Shown here piece after piece: positions 10,018 through 21,727 of a DNA stretch of 64,000 bases (within the stretch, counting starts at the first letter, position 1; every line of letters begins with the position of its first letter). Location of the stretch: contig NZ_CP039383.2 of NCBI RefSeq assembly GCF_004803715.2, positions 1,178,001-1,242,000 on the forward strand, in the 5' to 3' direction. Made by a program: the position numbers and the translations under genes. The notes under the pieces were generated by a model. That model saw only the letters and a program-made list of their open reading frames with translations. It searched no databases and had not been told where the DNA came from. The stretch is from Luteimonas yindakuii. GTDB lineage: Bacteria > Pseudomonadota > Gammaproteobacteria > Xanthomonadales > Xanthomonadaceae.

Positions 10018-10178
10018 GGCGGCATCCGCGACAGTCGGGTGGGGCGATCCGGAAAGCTCCGGATGCCGCGGCCAGCATACTTGCCGCTGCTTCCGGGCCG
10101 CAAGTAACATCGCCGGTCTTCGCGGCGCAATGCCGCCATTTTCCGCGGGTTTGCCCGCTTCAACCGGATCACCACACC

Positions 10179-11084
10179 GTGCGACTGTCTGGCAGCATCA
10201 CCGCGCTGGCGACGCCGTTCACCGCCACCGGTGAACTCGACCTCGATGCCTGGAACCGGCTGCTGGCGCAGCAGCTCGACGGCGGCACCCGCGGACTCGT
10301 GGTCGCCGGTTCCACCGGCGAGGCCGCGGCGCTCTATCACCCGGAGTTCGACCTGCTGGTGCGTACCGCCGTGCAGGTGGTTGCCGGCCGCGTGCCGGTG
10401 ATCGTCGGCACCGGAAACTCCGCCACCGCACGCACGATCGAGCAGACCCGTCGCGCTGCCGACCTGGGTGCCGACGCCGCCCTGGTGGTGACGCCGCCCT
10501 ATGTGCGGCCCACCCAGGCCGGCCTGCTCGCCCATTACGGCGCGGTCGCCGACGATGGCGCACTGCCGGTGCTGCTCTACAACGTGCCGCCACGCACCGG
10601 CTGCGACCTGCTGCCGGAGACGGTGGCCGCACTCGCCGGACATCCGGCCATCCTCGGCATCAAGGAAGCGCGGTCCGAGCCCGAACGCATGCAGGCGCTG
10701 CTGGCGCTGCGCGGCGAGGGATTCGTGGTGCTGAGCGGCGACGACCCCACGGCCGCGCGGGCGATGCTCGCCGGTGCCGACGGCGTGATCTCGGTGGTGT
10801 CGAACATCGTGCCGGCGACGTTCCGCCGCCTGTGCGACCTGGCCACCGGCGGCGATCAGGTGCAGGCGCAGGCGCTCGATGAGCAGTTGCAGGCGCTGTA
10901 CGACTTCGCTGGTATCGAGCCCAACCCGATCCCGGTCAAGGCCGTACTGGCGCGGATGGGCATCGGCCACGGCCTGCGCCTGCCGCTGACCACGCTGTCG
11001 GCCACGCACGCGGCCGCCGCCGATCGCGCCCTCGAGCTCGCGCAGGCGCTGGAACGCTCCAGCCGCGATACACTCGCGCCCTGA
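10179..11084 (+). CDS. dapA: 4-hydroxy-tetrahydrodipicolinate synthase
   Basis: DapA condenses pyruvate with aspartate semialdehyde, the first step of the diaminopimelate/lysine branch that feeds peptidoglycan. The 301-residue TIM barrel starts with GTG and shows the active-site elements: Thr-Thr-like loop as GSTGEAA, catalytic tyrosine in [10 protein letters not shown], Schiff-base lysine in GIKEARSE and the GDDPT loop. C-terminal residues [11 protein letters not shown] match the family closely. A BamC-like lipoprotein follows 16 bp downstream, as dapA-bamC in E. coli. Confidence 0.97.
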   Translation: MRLSGSITALATPFTATGELDLDAWNRLLAQQLDGGTRGLVVAGSTGEAAALYHPEFDLLVRTAVQVVAGRVPVIVGTGNSATARTIEQTRRAADLGADAALVVTPPYVRPTQAGLLAHYGAVADDGALPVLLYNVPPRTGCDLLPETVAALAGHPAILGIKEARSEPERMQALLALRGEGFVVLSGDDPTAARAMLAGADGVISVVSNIVPATFRRLCDLATGGDQVQAQALDEQLQALYDFAGIEPNPIPVKAVLARMGIGHGLRLPLTTLSATHAAAADRALELAQALERSSRDTLAP

Positions 11085-11100
11085 CCTGCAGGAGACCCCG

Positions 11101-11619
11101 ATGTCCCGTTCCGATTCCCGCCTTCGTACCGCCGTTCTCGCCGGCCTGGCCATCGCGGTACTGGGCACTTCCGGTTGCAGCTGGTTCCGCAAGGAAAACG
11201 CGATGTACGCGCAGGCCCCGGAAACCCGCCCGCTGGAAGTGCCGCCGGAACTCGATCGTCCGCGTACCGATGGCGCGATGGTGGTGCCGGACGCGACGCA
11301 GTCGGTCAGCCGCTCCGAGATCGGCACCCAGCGTGCGCCCGTGGCCAGCGCCACCGGTTTCAGCGTCACCGGCGAGCGCGACCAGATCTTCACCCGCGTC
11401 GGTGAAGTGCTGAACACCATCGACGGCGTCACCATCGCCAGCAGCGCGCAGCTGCTGGGCACGTACGACATCAACTACCAGGACACGAGCTTCCTCGTGC
11501 GCGTGGCGATGACGGGCGAGGGCGCCTACATCTCCGCGGTGGACCCGCGCGGCGTGCCGGCGTCCGGCGATGCGCCGAGCCAGCTGATCGCACGGCTGCG
11601 CGCCGGCATGGGCCAGTGA
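11101..11619 (+). CDS. BamC/NlpB-like lipoprotein
   Basis: The 172-residue protein has a type II signal peptide with lipobox LGTSGC (Cys26), then a segment (PLEVPPELDRP) that resembles the BamD-binding stretch of BamC, a low-complexity linker and one alpha/beta domain at about 90-170 (QIFTRVGEVLNTIDG). E. coli BamC has two such domains, so this would be a short form. The gene follows dapA directly, and E. coli dapA-bamC is the known pairing. Position and the N-terminal motif support a role with the outer-membrane beta-barrel assembly machine; sequence similarity is weak. AGGAG at 11090-11094 is a good ribosome site. Confidence 0.7.
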   Translation: MSRSDSRLRTAVLAGLAIAVLGTSGCSWFRKENAMYAQAPETRPLEVPPELDRPRTDGAMVVPDATQSVSRSEIGTQRAPVASATGFSVTGERDQIFTRVGEVLNTIDGVTIASSAQLLGTYDINYQDTSFLVRVAMTGEGAYISAVDPRGVPASGDAPSQLIARLRAGMGQ

Positions 11620-11653
11620 TCGCGGCGTAAGGCCGGGGCATGTGATCACCTGC

Positions 11654-11675
11654 AACGGGCGCTTCGGCGCCCGTT
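11654..11675. terminator. Bidirectional hairpin between convergent genes
   Basis: A perfect 9-bp stem (AACGGGCGC / GCGCCCGTT) closes a TTCG tetraloop, which is very stable in RNA. It lies between the end of the BamC-like gene (11619, plus) and the end of the DUF502 gene (11709, minus) and could stop both. The T tracts are poor on both sides. Confidence 0.6.
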
Positions 11676-11708
11676 CTGCATTGGGCCGCAGCGCGTGTGG
11701 CCTGCGGC

Positions 11709-12404
11709 TCAAGAAGCGTCGGTGGTCGGCGCTGCCGCGGCCGCAGCCGGTGCCGAGAACGGGATCGTGTCGGGCGCCGATGCGCCGCCGGAGATGATGA
11801 AGCTCATCGCCTGGTCGACCGTCCAGTCGGTGGGCGTGAGCTTTTCCACCGGCACCACTTCGAGATAGCCGGAAGTCGGGTTGGGCGTGGTCGGCACGTA
11901 CACGGCCGCGAGTTCACGTCCGGTGCCCTGCTCGCGCATCACCCGGGTGACCAGGCCGATCGATTTCATCTGGTCGTGGGGGAAGTCGATGAGCACCACG
12001 CGCTGGGTGGTGCCGGGCTTGGTCTGCAGGATGTCGAGCAGCTTGCGCGAGCTGCCGTAGATGATGCCGGCCAGCGGCACCCGGACCACGAAACGCTCGA
12101 ATCCGCGCAGCAGGCTCTGTCCGATCACGCGACGGGTCAGCCAGCCCACGACCAGGATCGCCAGCAAGGTGGCCAGCAGCGCGATCGCGTTCTGCACCCA
12201 CAGCCCGTTCGCCCAGCCGGCCTCGTCGGGGAACCACGCGGCGATGCGCGTCGACACCGGTGCCACCCACGGCAGGCTGATGTCGCTCAACAGCACGAAC
12301 ACGAATTTCACCACCACCCAGGTCAACCAGATCGGCAACAGGGTGAGCAGGCCGGCAATGAACATCCGCTGCAGGCGGCGGTGGAACGGAAGGGGTTCGG
12401 ACAT
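11709..12404 (-). CDS. DUF502 family membrane protein
   Basis: The 231-residue protein has two strong transmembrane helices, at about 15-40 (IAGLLTLLPIWLTWVVVKFVF) and 70-90, followed by a cytoplasmic or periplasmic beta-rich domain with GIIYGSSRKLLD and the DFPHDQMKSIGLVT stretch typical of DUF502. The C-terminal tail is alanine/proline-rich. Family function is unknown. It stands alone on the minus strand, 47 bp downstream of the start of the kinase gene's terminal codon. Confidence 0.85.
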   Translation of the reverse strand: MSEPLPFHRRLQRMFIAGLLTLLPIWLTWVVVKFVFVLLSDISLPWVAPVSTRIAAWFPDEAGWANGLWVQNAIALLATLLAILVVGWLTRRVIGQSLLRGFERFVVRVPLAGIIYGSSRKLLDILQTKPGTTQRVVLIDFPHDQMKSIGLVTRVMREQGTGRELAAVYVPTTPNPTSGYLEVVPVEKLTPTDWTVDQAMSFIISGGASAPDTIPFSAPAAAAAAPTTDAS

Positions 12405-12451
12405 GGGTGAATTCTAGCGGTTCGGCACGCCCGCACCGATGTCGCAATGAC

Positions 12452-14482
12452 TCAGGGTTCGCGCACCAGGCGGAACCCGACGTCGTCGTAACCGCGTTTG
12501 CCGTCGCGTGCGCCGCCGCTCTCGTCGCGGCGCCAGCTGCTGCCACGCACGTGGCGACGTGCGCAGTCGCCTTCGCAGTCGAGCAGCCATTCCGCCACGG
12601 CGCGCGAGCCCCCGCTGGCGGCGCTGCCGGACGCTTCAACGGCGGTGGGCAGGCGGTAGCGGTGGCCGTTGCGCGCGCCGAGCCATTGCGCGAATGCCTG
12701 CGCGTCGTCCCACGACACGCAGACCACCGGATCGGCATTGCCCTGTTCGAAGCCGGGGTCGGTCCAGTCGCGGCGCGCGATCACCCGCAGCACCGAGGCG
12801 CGCTCGCGGCACAGCGCGGCGGGGCGACCGGTGGCCTCGGCAAAGCGCGTGTAGTCACTGCGGCTGATATGGCGGCGCGTGAGCGCATAGGCGCCATCGC
12901 CACTGCGCACCACGGTCATCCGCGCCGGATCACCCGTCAGCACCGCGCCCACCGCGGGCACCGCTTCCGCCTGGCGGCGTAGGCGCTCGCGGGTGGTGGC
13001 GTCCAGCGATGCGGCCTCTGCCAGGGCCACCGCCTTGCGGGCGGTATCACGATCGAAACGCCGGGCGGCGGCCTCGATGCGCGTCGCGAGCGCGGTGGCG
13101 AAGTCGCGCCGCAGTTCGACGGCGAGGTCCTCGTCGCCGAGGCCGGTGGCCTGCGCCAGCGACGCGATGCGTTCGAGCTGGCGGCGTGCCGCGGCGTCGT
13201 TGCCGTTTTTCACCGCATCCGCGGCATCGGCGGCAAGCGCGCGCGCGAGCTGCGCCGACAACTGCGGCAGGTCGAGATGGTCCGGCGCGATGCCCGCCAC
13301 CGCGACCAGGCTGTCGTAGGCGTTGTCGCCGGCGGGCGACACCAGGCGGCGCTGCTGCAGCTGGCGCCGCGCGTCCTCCACCAGGGTGCTGGCTTCCGAC
13401 TCGGGTGCCGCACGCAGCAGTGCATCGTCGGGATTCCCGATCATCGGTATGCCACCGTCGGCGATGGCACCCGGCTGCGATGGCGTTCCGGCGCGGAAGA
13501 ACCCACGCGCCGCGTCGTCGCCATGGCGCATACCGAAGCCCAGCCCGGCCGCCAGCAGCAGGCCCAGCACGATCCACGCCCCGCGCGGCAGTTCGCGCAT
13601 GCGTGCCATGCCGGCAGCGGCGGCGTCACGCGGCGAAAAGCTGCGCTGCGGCCCCTGCGGCAGGCGCTCGAGCGCGTGCAGCATGTCCGCCGCGTCGTGG
13701 AAGCGCTTGAGCGGATACTTCGCCATCGAACGGTCGATGAACGTCTGCCAGTGGCGCAGGTGCGGGGGCAGCCGCGGGATCGGATCCTGCGCGTGCATGA
13801 CCGCCATCGACAACGCGTCCTGTGCCTCGAACGGCAGCCGGCCGGTGAGCATCTCCCAGGTCAGCACGCCCAGTGCGTAGAGGTCGGCACGATGGTCGAC
13901 CTCTTCCCCGCGGGCCTGCTCGGGCGCCATGTAGGCGGTGCTGCCGAGGGCAAGCCCGGCGCTGGTCACGCGGCTGCCATAACCGCGGCGCAGGGCGATG
14001 CCGAAATCCGCCAGCAGCGGGCGGTCGGCCTCGTCGAACAGTACGTTCTCGGCCTTGACGTCGCGGTGGATCACCCCGCGCGCATGCGCATAGGTCAATG
14101 CCGCCAGCAACGCGCGCAGGATCTCGCGGATGCGCGTCTCGTCGCCGGCGAGTTCGCGTTGGCCGAGGTGGCCGCGCGTCATGTGCGGCATCACGAAGAA
14201 CGGGCGGTCGTCGGCGGTGCGGCCGATCTGGTGGATGCCGACGATGTGCGGATGGTCGAGGCGGCCGATCGTGCGCGCCTCGTTCTCGAAGCGGCGGCGG
14301 CTGACTTCGTCGCCCAGCGCTTCCGGGCGCATCACCTTGATCGCCACGTCGCGGCCCAGCGATTCCTGCCGTGCGAGGTACACGGTGGACATGCCGCCGT
14401 CGGCGATCCGGCGCAGCACGCGGTAGCCGGCGATCTCCGGCAATGGCGTTGCCGCGTCGTGGGATGTGGTCCGGTCCTGCAT
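12452..14482 (-). CDS. Ser/Thr protein kinase with C-terminal FGE-sulfatase-like domain
   Basis: The 676-residue protein begins with a Hanks-type kinase domain (about 19-280): glycine loop IADGGMSTVYLA, lysine in VAIKVM (Lys49), catalytic HRDVKAEN (Asp141) and DFG (Asp159). One transmembrane helix follows at about 302-318. The C-terminal ~140 residues resemble the formylglycine-generating-enzyme/SUMF1 fold (VSWDDAQAFAQWL, YRLPTAVEAS, VAEWL, GFRLVR). The domain is short and no FGE-type catalytic cysteine pair is obvious, so it is more likely a ligand- or partner-binding module than an active FGE. The start at 14482 has AGGGGGC 4-10 nt upstream. The open frame upstream of that is non-coding shadow. 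Confidence 0.88.
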   Translation of the reverse strand: MQDRTTSHDAATPLPEIAGYRVLRRIADGGMSTVYLARQESLGRDVAIKVMRPEALGDEVSRRRFENEARTIGRLDHPHIVGIHQIGRTADDRPFFVMPHMTRGHLGQRELAGDETRIREILRALLAALTYAHARGVIHRDVKAENVLFDEADRPLLADFGIALRRGYGSRVTSAGLALGSTAYMAPEQARGEEVDHRADLYALGVLTWEMLTGRLPFEAQDALSMAVMHAQDPIPRLPPHLRHWQTFIDRSMAKYPLKRFHDAADMLHALERLPQGPQRSFSPRDAAAAGMARMRELPRGAWIVLGLLLAAGLGFGMRHGDDAARGFFRAGTPSQPGAIADGGIPMIGNPDDALLRAAPESEASTLVEDARRQLQQRRLVSPAGDNAYDSLVAVAGIAPDHLDLPQLSAQLARALAADAADAVKNGNDAAARRQLERIASLAQATGLGDEDLAVELRRDFATALATRIEAAARRFDRDTARKAVALAEAASLDATTRERLRRQAEAVPAVGAVLTGDPARMTVVRSGDGAYALTRRHISRSDYTRFAEATGRPAALCRERASVLRVIARRDWTDPGFEQGNADPVVCVSWDDAQAFAQWLGARNGHRYRLPTAVEASGSAASGGSRAVAEWLLDCEGDCARRHVRGSSWRRDESGGARDGKRGYDDVGFRLVREP

Positions 14483-14540
14483 GCCGCCCCCTGTCAGGCG
14501 TGCAGCATAGCCACGCCGGCCGCGGTCGTGGTGAATCACG

Positions 14541-14999
14541 TCAGCCGTGCCGACGGTCCTTCTTGCGGCGCACGTAGATCTGCTTGCGCACCCGCGCCAC
14601 CACGTCACCCTCGTCGTCGACGACATCGGTGTCGAACCAGTGCAGGTACTTGCCGCCGTCGGCGGTTTGCGCATGCATGGTGGCCAGCGTCGCATCGTCG
14701 AGCACGAAGCCGGCGCGCACGGTGCCACGGCCCGGCTTCAGGAACTCGATGTCGCCCGCGCGGTCCCAGACGTAGTGGTCGCGGCCGATCGATTCCTTGA
14801 CCAGCAGCATCCAGAACGGGTCGGTCATCGCGAACAGGCTGCCACCGAAGTGGGTACCGACGTAATTGCGGTTCCATGGCCGCATGCGCAGCGCCACCCG
14901 AGCACTGCGCCAGTCGCGATCGATGTGCTCGACGCGGATCCCCGTACACAGGAACGGCGGCCACAGGTTCATCAACAGGCGAAGGCGATCAGCCGTCAT
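14541..14999 (-). CDS. DUF4442 hotdog-fold thioesterase-like protein
   Basis: The 152-residue protein matches the DUF4442/YiiD C-terminal hotdog type, with NYVGTHFGGSLFAMTDPFW forming the central helix and flanking strands. Such proteins are putative acyl-CoA thioesterases; no substrate is known. It lies 58 bp upstream of the kinase gene on the same strand and may be co-transcribed. Confidence 0.8.
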   Translation of the reverse strand: MTADRLRLLMNLWPPFLCTGIRVEHIDRDWRSARVALRMRPWNRNYVGTHFGGSLFAMTDPFWMLLVKESIGRDHYVWDRAGDIEFLKPGRGTVRAGFVLDDATLATMHAQTADGGKYLHWFDTDVVDDEGDVVARVRKQIYVRRKKDRRHG

Positions 15000-15085
15000 T
15001 GCGTCATGCCGGGAAACGGGCCCGGCATTCTGCCATACGCGAAGGTACGGTTGTCCCGGCGCCGGGTATTGCGCCGGTCCGCCGC

Positions 15086-15943
15086 TCAGAACAGCAGCGA
15101 TGCCATGCGGCGGCGGTAGCGGCTGACCAGTTCCGCGTCCTCGACGACCCGGAAGGCGTCGATCAGGCTGCGTCGCGGGAGGCCATCCTCGTAATCGCGG
15201 TTCTGGCGCAGCATTTCGATGAACTGCTGCAGGCCGGCTTCGGGATCGCCCTCGACAATCCCGCGCACGCCGAGCAGGTGACGCGCACCCAGGTCGGCGG
15301 GATCAGCGGCGATGGCCTGTTCGAGTTCGCCGCGCGACGGCGCTCCCTTCAGCAGTGCGGCGAAGCCCAGGCGTGCGCGCGCCTGCACGCTGCGGTCATC
15401 GGTCGCCAGGTTTGCGGGCAGCGCATCGAGCAGGCGCTCGGCTTCATCGGCCTCGCCGGTGCGCAGCAGTGCCAGCACGAGGTCGAGGCGCAGTTCGTCC
15501 TTGTCGGGTTCCGCGGACACCGCTGCGCGCAGGCGGGCGACTTCGGCGGCAGGATCGAGCGGGGCGTCCTCTACTGCTTCCTCGACGGCAGGCGCCGGCT
15601 GGATCCCGTGGCGGGCGAGGAACTCGCGCAGCTGGCCTTCGGGTACCGCACCCGGGAAGCCATCGACGGGCTGTCCACCCACCAGCAGGAACACCGTCGG
15701 CACGGAACGGATCTGGAAGGCGGCGGCGATCTGCTGTTCGCGGTCCACATCCACCTTCGCCAGCACGAACGCACCGGCGTATTCGGCTGCCAGCTTCTCC
15801 AGCACCGGTCCGAGCGTCTTGCACGGGCCGCACCATTCCGCCCAGAAATCGAGCAGCACGGGCACTTCCATCGACTTCTGCAGGACCTCGGTCTCGAAGT
15901 TGGCGGCGGTGGCATCGAACACGTGGGCGGGCTGTGCGGTCAT
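15086..15943 (-). CDS. cnoX: Thioredoxin-TPR co-chaperone (CnoX/YbbN-like)
   Basis: The 285-residue protein has an N-terminal thioredoxin domain (about 8-110) with a complete WCGPCK active site and cis-proline SVPT, followed by TPR-like helices at about 130-285. CnoX/YbbN proteins hold oxidised or unfolding proteins and pass them to GroEL or DnaK. E. coli YbbN lacks the two-cysteine motif, while this one should be redox active. The start at 15943 is chosen because it begins the thioredoxin fold and has AGGA about 9 nt upstream. The upstream in-frame extension to 16153 crosses the divergent gene's start region. Confidence 0.85.
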   Translation of the reverse strand: MTAQPAHVFDATAANFETEVLQKSMEVPVLLDFWAEWCGPCKTLGPVLEKLAAEYAGAFVLAKVDVDREQQIAAAFQIRSVPTVFLLVGGQPVDGFPGAVPEGQLREFLARHGIQPAPAVEEAVEDAPLDPAAEVARLRAAVSAEPDKDELRLDLVLALLRTGEADEAERLLDALPANLATDDRSVQARARLGFAALLKGAPSRGELEQAIAADPADLGARHLLGVRGIVEGDPEAGLQQFIEMLRQNRDYEDGLPRRSLIDAFRVVEDAELVSRYRRRMASLLF

Positions 15944-16037
15944 GCGACTGTTCCTGGCGATCCGAGCTGGAGACAATGGTGTCGCCCGTGACCGAATCCA
16001 AGTGTCACCGGCTTTTCCCATACCACTGGTGCTTCGC

Positions 16038-16643
16038 ATGCCTGCCCGTTCTTCGCCTGGATGGCTGCCGCTTGCCTGCGCAGGCGCGGCACTGATGCTG
16101 ATGGTGGTGACCGCCGCTGCCGGCACGCTGTGGTGGCCGGGGCTGTCGCACACCGGCCACCCGCTGGCCCTGCCCGGTGCGGACGGCGTGCCGCGCGCAG
16201 CTGCCTACAACGCACTGGTGTTCGTGCTGCCGGGGGGGCTGGCGTGCCTGCTGGCCTGCTGGCGCTACAACGCGCTGCCGGGCACGGCGGGGTGGGGTGC
16301 CCGGATCGGCGCCCGCCTGTTGTTGCTGGCGGGCATCGCCTGGGCAGCGCAGGGGATATTCGCGCTCGATCTGCGCGAACTCGACGGTCGCAATGGCCAG
16401 CTGCACGCCGCCGCATGGATGTGCTGGTGGCTGGCTGCAGCCAGTGGCCTGGTGCTGCTGGCGATGCAGGAGCGTCGCGGGCGCTGGGCGGACGCAGTCA
16501 CCGCCGTGTTGCTGGTGCTGCTGGCGCTGTTGCCGTACTGGCCCTGGCCGGCGGGGTTGAGCCAGCGACTGGCGGCGCTGGTCTGGTTCGGCGGATGGCT
16601 CGGCTGGGCGGTCCGCGAATGGCGCGGATCAGGCCTGCGCTGA
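16038..16643 (+). CDS. Hydrophobic membrane protein, DUF998-like
   Basis: The 201-residue protein is mostly hydrophobic, with about six predicted transmembrane helices, the pattern of DUF998 proteins. It begins with a possible first helix (ACAGAALMLMVVTAAAGTLW). Function is unknown. ATG at 16038 is chosen; in-frame GTGs at 16002 and 16029 are alternatives. It is divergent from the cnoX-like gene, and its end overlaps the end of the diguanylate cyclase gene by 15 bp tail-to-tail. Confidence 0.65.
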   Translation: MPARSSPGWLPLACAGAALMLMVVTAAAGTLWWPGLSHTGHPLALPGADGVPRAAAYNALVFVLPGGLACLLACWRYNALPGTAGWGARIGARLLLLAGIAWAAQGIFALDLRELDGRNGQLHAAAWMCWWLAAASGLVLLAMQERRGRWADAVTAVLLVLLALLPYWPWPAGLSQRLAALVWFGGWLGWAVREWRGSGLR

Positions 16644-18344
16644 GGTGTGCAGGACGCGGTCGCGGCCTTCGGCCTTGGCGCGATAAAGCGCGGCGTCGGC
16701 GATTTCCAGCAGCAGGCCGGGGTCCGCGCTGTCATGGGGGGCCGTGGCGATGCCGATGGACACGGTGATCGGTCCGAGCATCCTGTCCATGTGGCGGATC
16801 GTCAGCGACGACATCGCCCGGCAGATCTCCAGGCCGCGCTGGATGGCGGCCTCGGCGCCGGTTTCCGGCAGCACGATGGTGAATTCCTCGCCACCGTAAC
16901 GGCAGGCAAGGTCCTCGGCGCGTACCAGTGACTGCAGGACGCGACCCACGTGCGCCAGCACTGCGTCACCCGCGGCGTGGCCGTGCTGGTCGTTGAAGCG
17001 CTTGAAATGGTCGACGTCGAGCATCATCAGCGACAGCGGCAGGCGTCGCCGTTCGCAGCGCAGCATCTCGCGGACCAGGTTCTCCTCGAGGTAACGGCGG
17101 TTGAAGAGGCCGGTCAGCGGATCGCGGATCGACTGCAGGCGCAGTGTTTCGCGCAACTGCAGGTTGGCGATCGCCATGCCCATCTGTTCGGCGATGGACA
17201 TGATGATGCCCGCGTCGTTGTCCTCGACCGCATCGCTGGTGCGGCCGCTGATATGCAGCAGACCCAGTGACGAGCCCTGCGCCACCAATGGCACGCAAAG
17301 ACTGGAAATGCCGTCGACCGGGGTGTCATCGTCGATATGCGCACAGCGCAGCCCGCCGCTGCGGCCGCGGGTGTAATGCGGCTGGCCGCGGCGCAGGGCC
17401 CAGCACTGCTCGTGCATGATCACGTCGCTGCTGCTGATCACGCGGTCGCCGAAGCTGCCCGCGCTTTCAAGGAAGTTCTGCGAGCTCTTCGAGAGGTAAC
17501 AACGACCACTCGATCCCGGTACCAGGTCCTGCATCGTGCGCATGGTCAGCAACACCAGCTCGTCGCGGCTCTGGCAACTCTGCAGCAGGCCGGCATAGAC
17601 GCTCTGGGCGCGCCGCTGCTCCGCCAGCGTGTCGCGCAGCACCAGCGCGCCCTGCAGCTCGGACACTGCGTGCCTTGCCTCGCGTTCCAGCTGGCGGCTG
17701 CGCTTGTTCTCGCGCGCCAGGCCCGCCAGCAGCAGGCCCAGCAGCACCAGGGCAATGGTCATCGCCAGCACGATGAAGAGGACCAGCGTGCTGGCCTCGC
17801 GCTCGCTGCGCTGGCGGCGCTTCTGCAGCAGCATCTGTTCCACCGCCAGCATTTCCTGGCTGAGGGCGTTGATCTCGGCGACCCGACGCAGGTTCGTGCT
17901 CGCGTTCCTGCGTCGCACCTCGGCATCGGTCGCCTCGATGGCGTTGATGTCGAGCAACACTTGCAAAGCCACCAGGTGCGTGGCAATGGCCTCGCCCAGC
18001 GTGCGTGCACGGGCCTGCTGCTGCGGGTGGTCCGCAGTCAGCTGCGCCAGCTGCTCGGTAAGGCGGGTGGCGCGGCCCACGGCCTCGAAGAACCCGGGGC
18101 GGAACTCGATGAGGTTCGTGTTGCGGAAGCCGCGCGCATTTGCCTCGGCCGCACGCACTGCTGCATCGGTGGCCTCGATCAGATTGATCACCCGGTAACT
18201 GTGCTCAAGCGAACGGTTGGCCGCCTGGAAACTGCGCACGCCCATCACCGAGGCGATGCCGGCGCCCAGCAGCAACACCAGCGCGATCACCACGGCGGGG
18301 ATGCGCAGGCGGCGGGTGCGGGATGAGGGCGCGGACATGGTCAC
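16629..18344 (-). CDS. Diguanylate cyclase with CHASE3-like sensor, GAF and GGDEF domains
   Basis: The 571-residue protein has a transmembrane helix at about 15-37, a periplasmic helical sensor resembling CHASE3 (about 38-185), a second helix at about 190-213, a coiled-coil, a GAF domain (about 250-400) and a GGDEF domain near the C terminus. The active-site motif is GGEEF, a functional variant. The inhibitory I-site RAED lies five residues before it, so product feedback by cyclic di-GMP is likely. It should make c-di-GMP in response to a periplasmic or cytoplasmic signal. It is divergent from leuS. The start could be the first or second ATG (MTMSAP). Confidence 0.92.
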   Translation of the reverse strand: MTMSAPSSRTRRLRIPAVVIALVLLLGAGIASVMGVRSFQAANRSLEHSYRVINLIEATDAAVRAAEANARGFRNTNLIEFRPGFFEAVGRATRLTEQLAQLTADHPQQQARARTLGEAIATHLVALQVLLDINAIEATDAEVRRRNASTNLRRVAEINALSQEMLAVEQMLLQKRRQRSEREASTLVLFIVLAMTIALVLLGLLLAGLARENKRSRQLEREARHAVSELQGALVLRDTLAEQRRAQSVYAGLLQSCQSRDELVLLTMRTMQDLVPGSSGRCYLSKSSQNFLESAGSFGDRVISSSDVIMHEQCWALRRGQPHYTRGRSGGLRCAHIDDDTPVDGISSLCVPLVAQGSSLGLLHISGRTSDAVEDNDAGIIMSIAEQMGMAIANLQLRETLRLQSIRDPLTGLFNRRYLEENLVREMLRCERRRLPLSLMMLDVDHFKRFNDQHGHAAGDAVLAHVGRVLQSLVRAEDLACRYGGEEFTIVLPETGAEAAIQRGLEICRAMSSLTIRHMDRMLGPITVSIGIATAPHDSADPGLLLEIADAALYRAKAEGRDRVLHTSAQA

Positions 18345-18397
18345 AGTCTATCGGGGTGCCGGCCCGCGCCGCTTCGTGGCAGTGCACCGGGGCGTAG

Positions 18398-21169
<2,772 letters not shown>

Positions 21170-21214
21170 CCGCCCGGCTTGCCCCGCGATCCCCGCCTCC
21201 CCCAGACTTCGGCC

Positions 21215-21712
21215 ATGCGCAGACTCCTCCCGCTCGTCCTGCTTTCGACCCTGCTGCTCGGTGCCTGTGGCTTCCATCTGCGCAGCGCGCTCACCCTGCC
21301 GCCCGATCTGGGCGCGGTGCGGGTGGTCACGCAGGATCCGTTCAGTCCGCTGCGCGATGGCCTCGAGCTGGCGCTGCGCCAGGCGGGCGCCGACATCGTG
21401 CCCGCGACCACTGCCGACGTGGCGACGCTCAACGTGCTCTCCGAGCGCTGGGCGGAGACGCCGCTGTCGGTCGACCAGTTCGGTCGTGCACAGGAATACT
21501 CGCTGCGCTACGCAGTGGTGTTCCGCCTGCGCCGCGCCGACGGTGCCGACCTGGTGCCGCAGCAGGCGGTCGAACTGGCACGCGACTACACCTCGAGCCC
21601 GAGCGAGTTGATCGGTACCGAGAGCGAGCGCGAGCTCCTCGGCCGCGAGATGCGCCGCGAGATGGTCGCCTCGATCGTGCGCCGCATCGACGGGGCCTCG
21701 CGGCAGCCGTAG
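21215..21712 (+). CDS. lptE: LPS-assembly lipoprotein LptE
   Basis: LptE is an outer-membrane lipoprotein that plugs the LptD barrel and helps insert lipopolysaccharide. The 165-residue protein has a signal peptide with lipobox LLGAC (Cys18) followed by GFHLR, the sequence typical of LptE/RlpB. The ATG at 21215 begins the signal peptide; a TTG at 21179 in the same frame would add twelve residues and is not preferred. It lies between leuS and holA, its usual place. Confidence 0.92.
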   Translation: MRRLLPLVLLSTLLLGACGFHLRSALTLPPDLGAVRVVTQDPFSPLRDGLELALRQAGADIVPATTADVATLNVLSERWAETPLSVDQFGRAQEYSLRYAVVFRLRRADGADLVPQQAVELARDYTSSPSELIGTESERELLGREMRREMVASIVRRIDGASRQP

Positions 21713-21727
21713 GGCTGGGCGAGCGCA

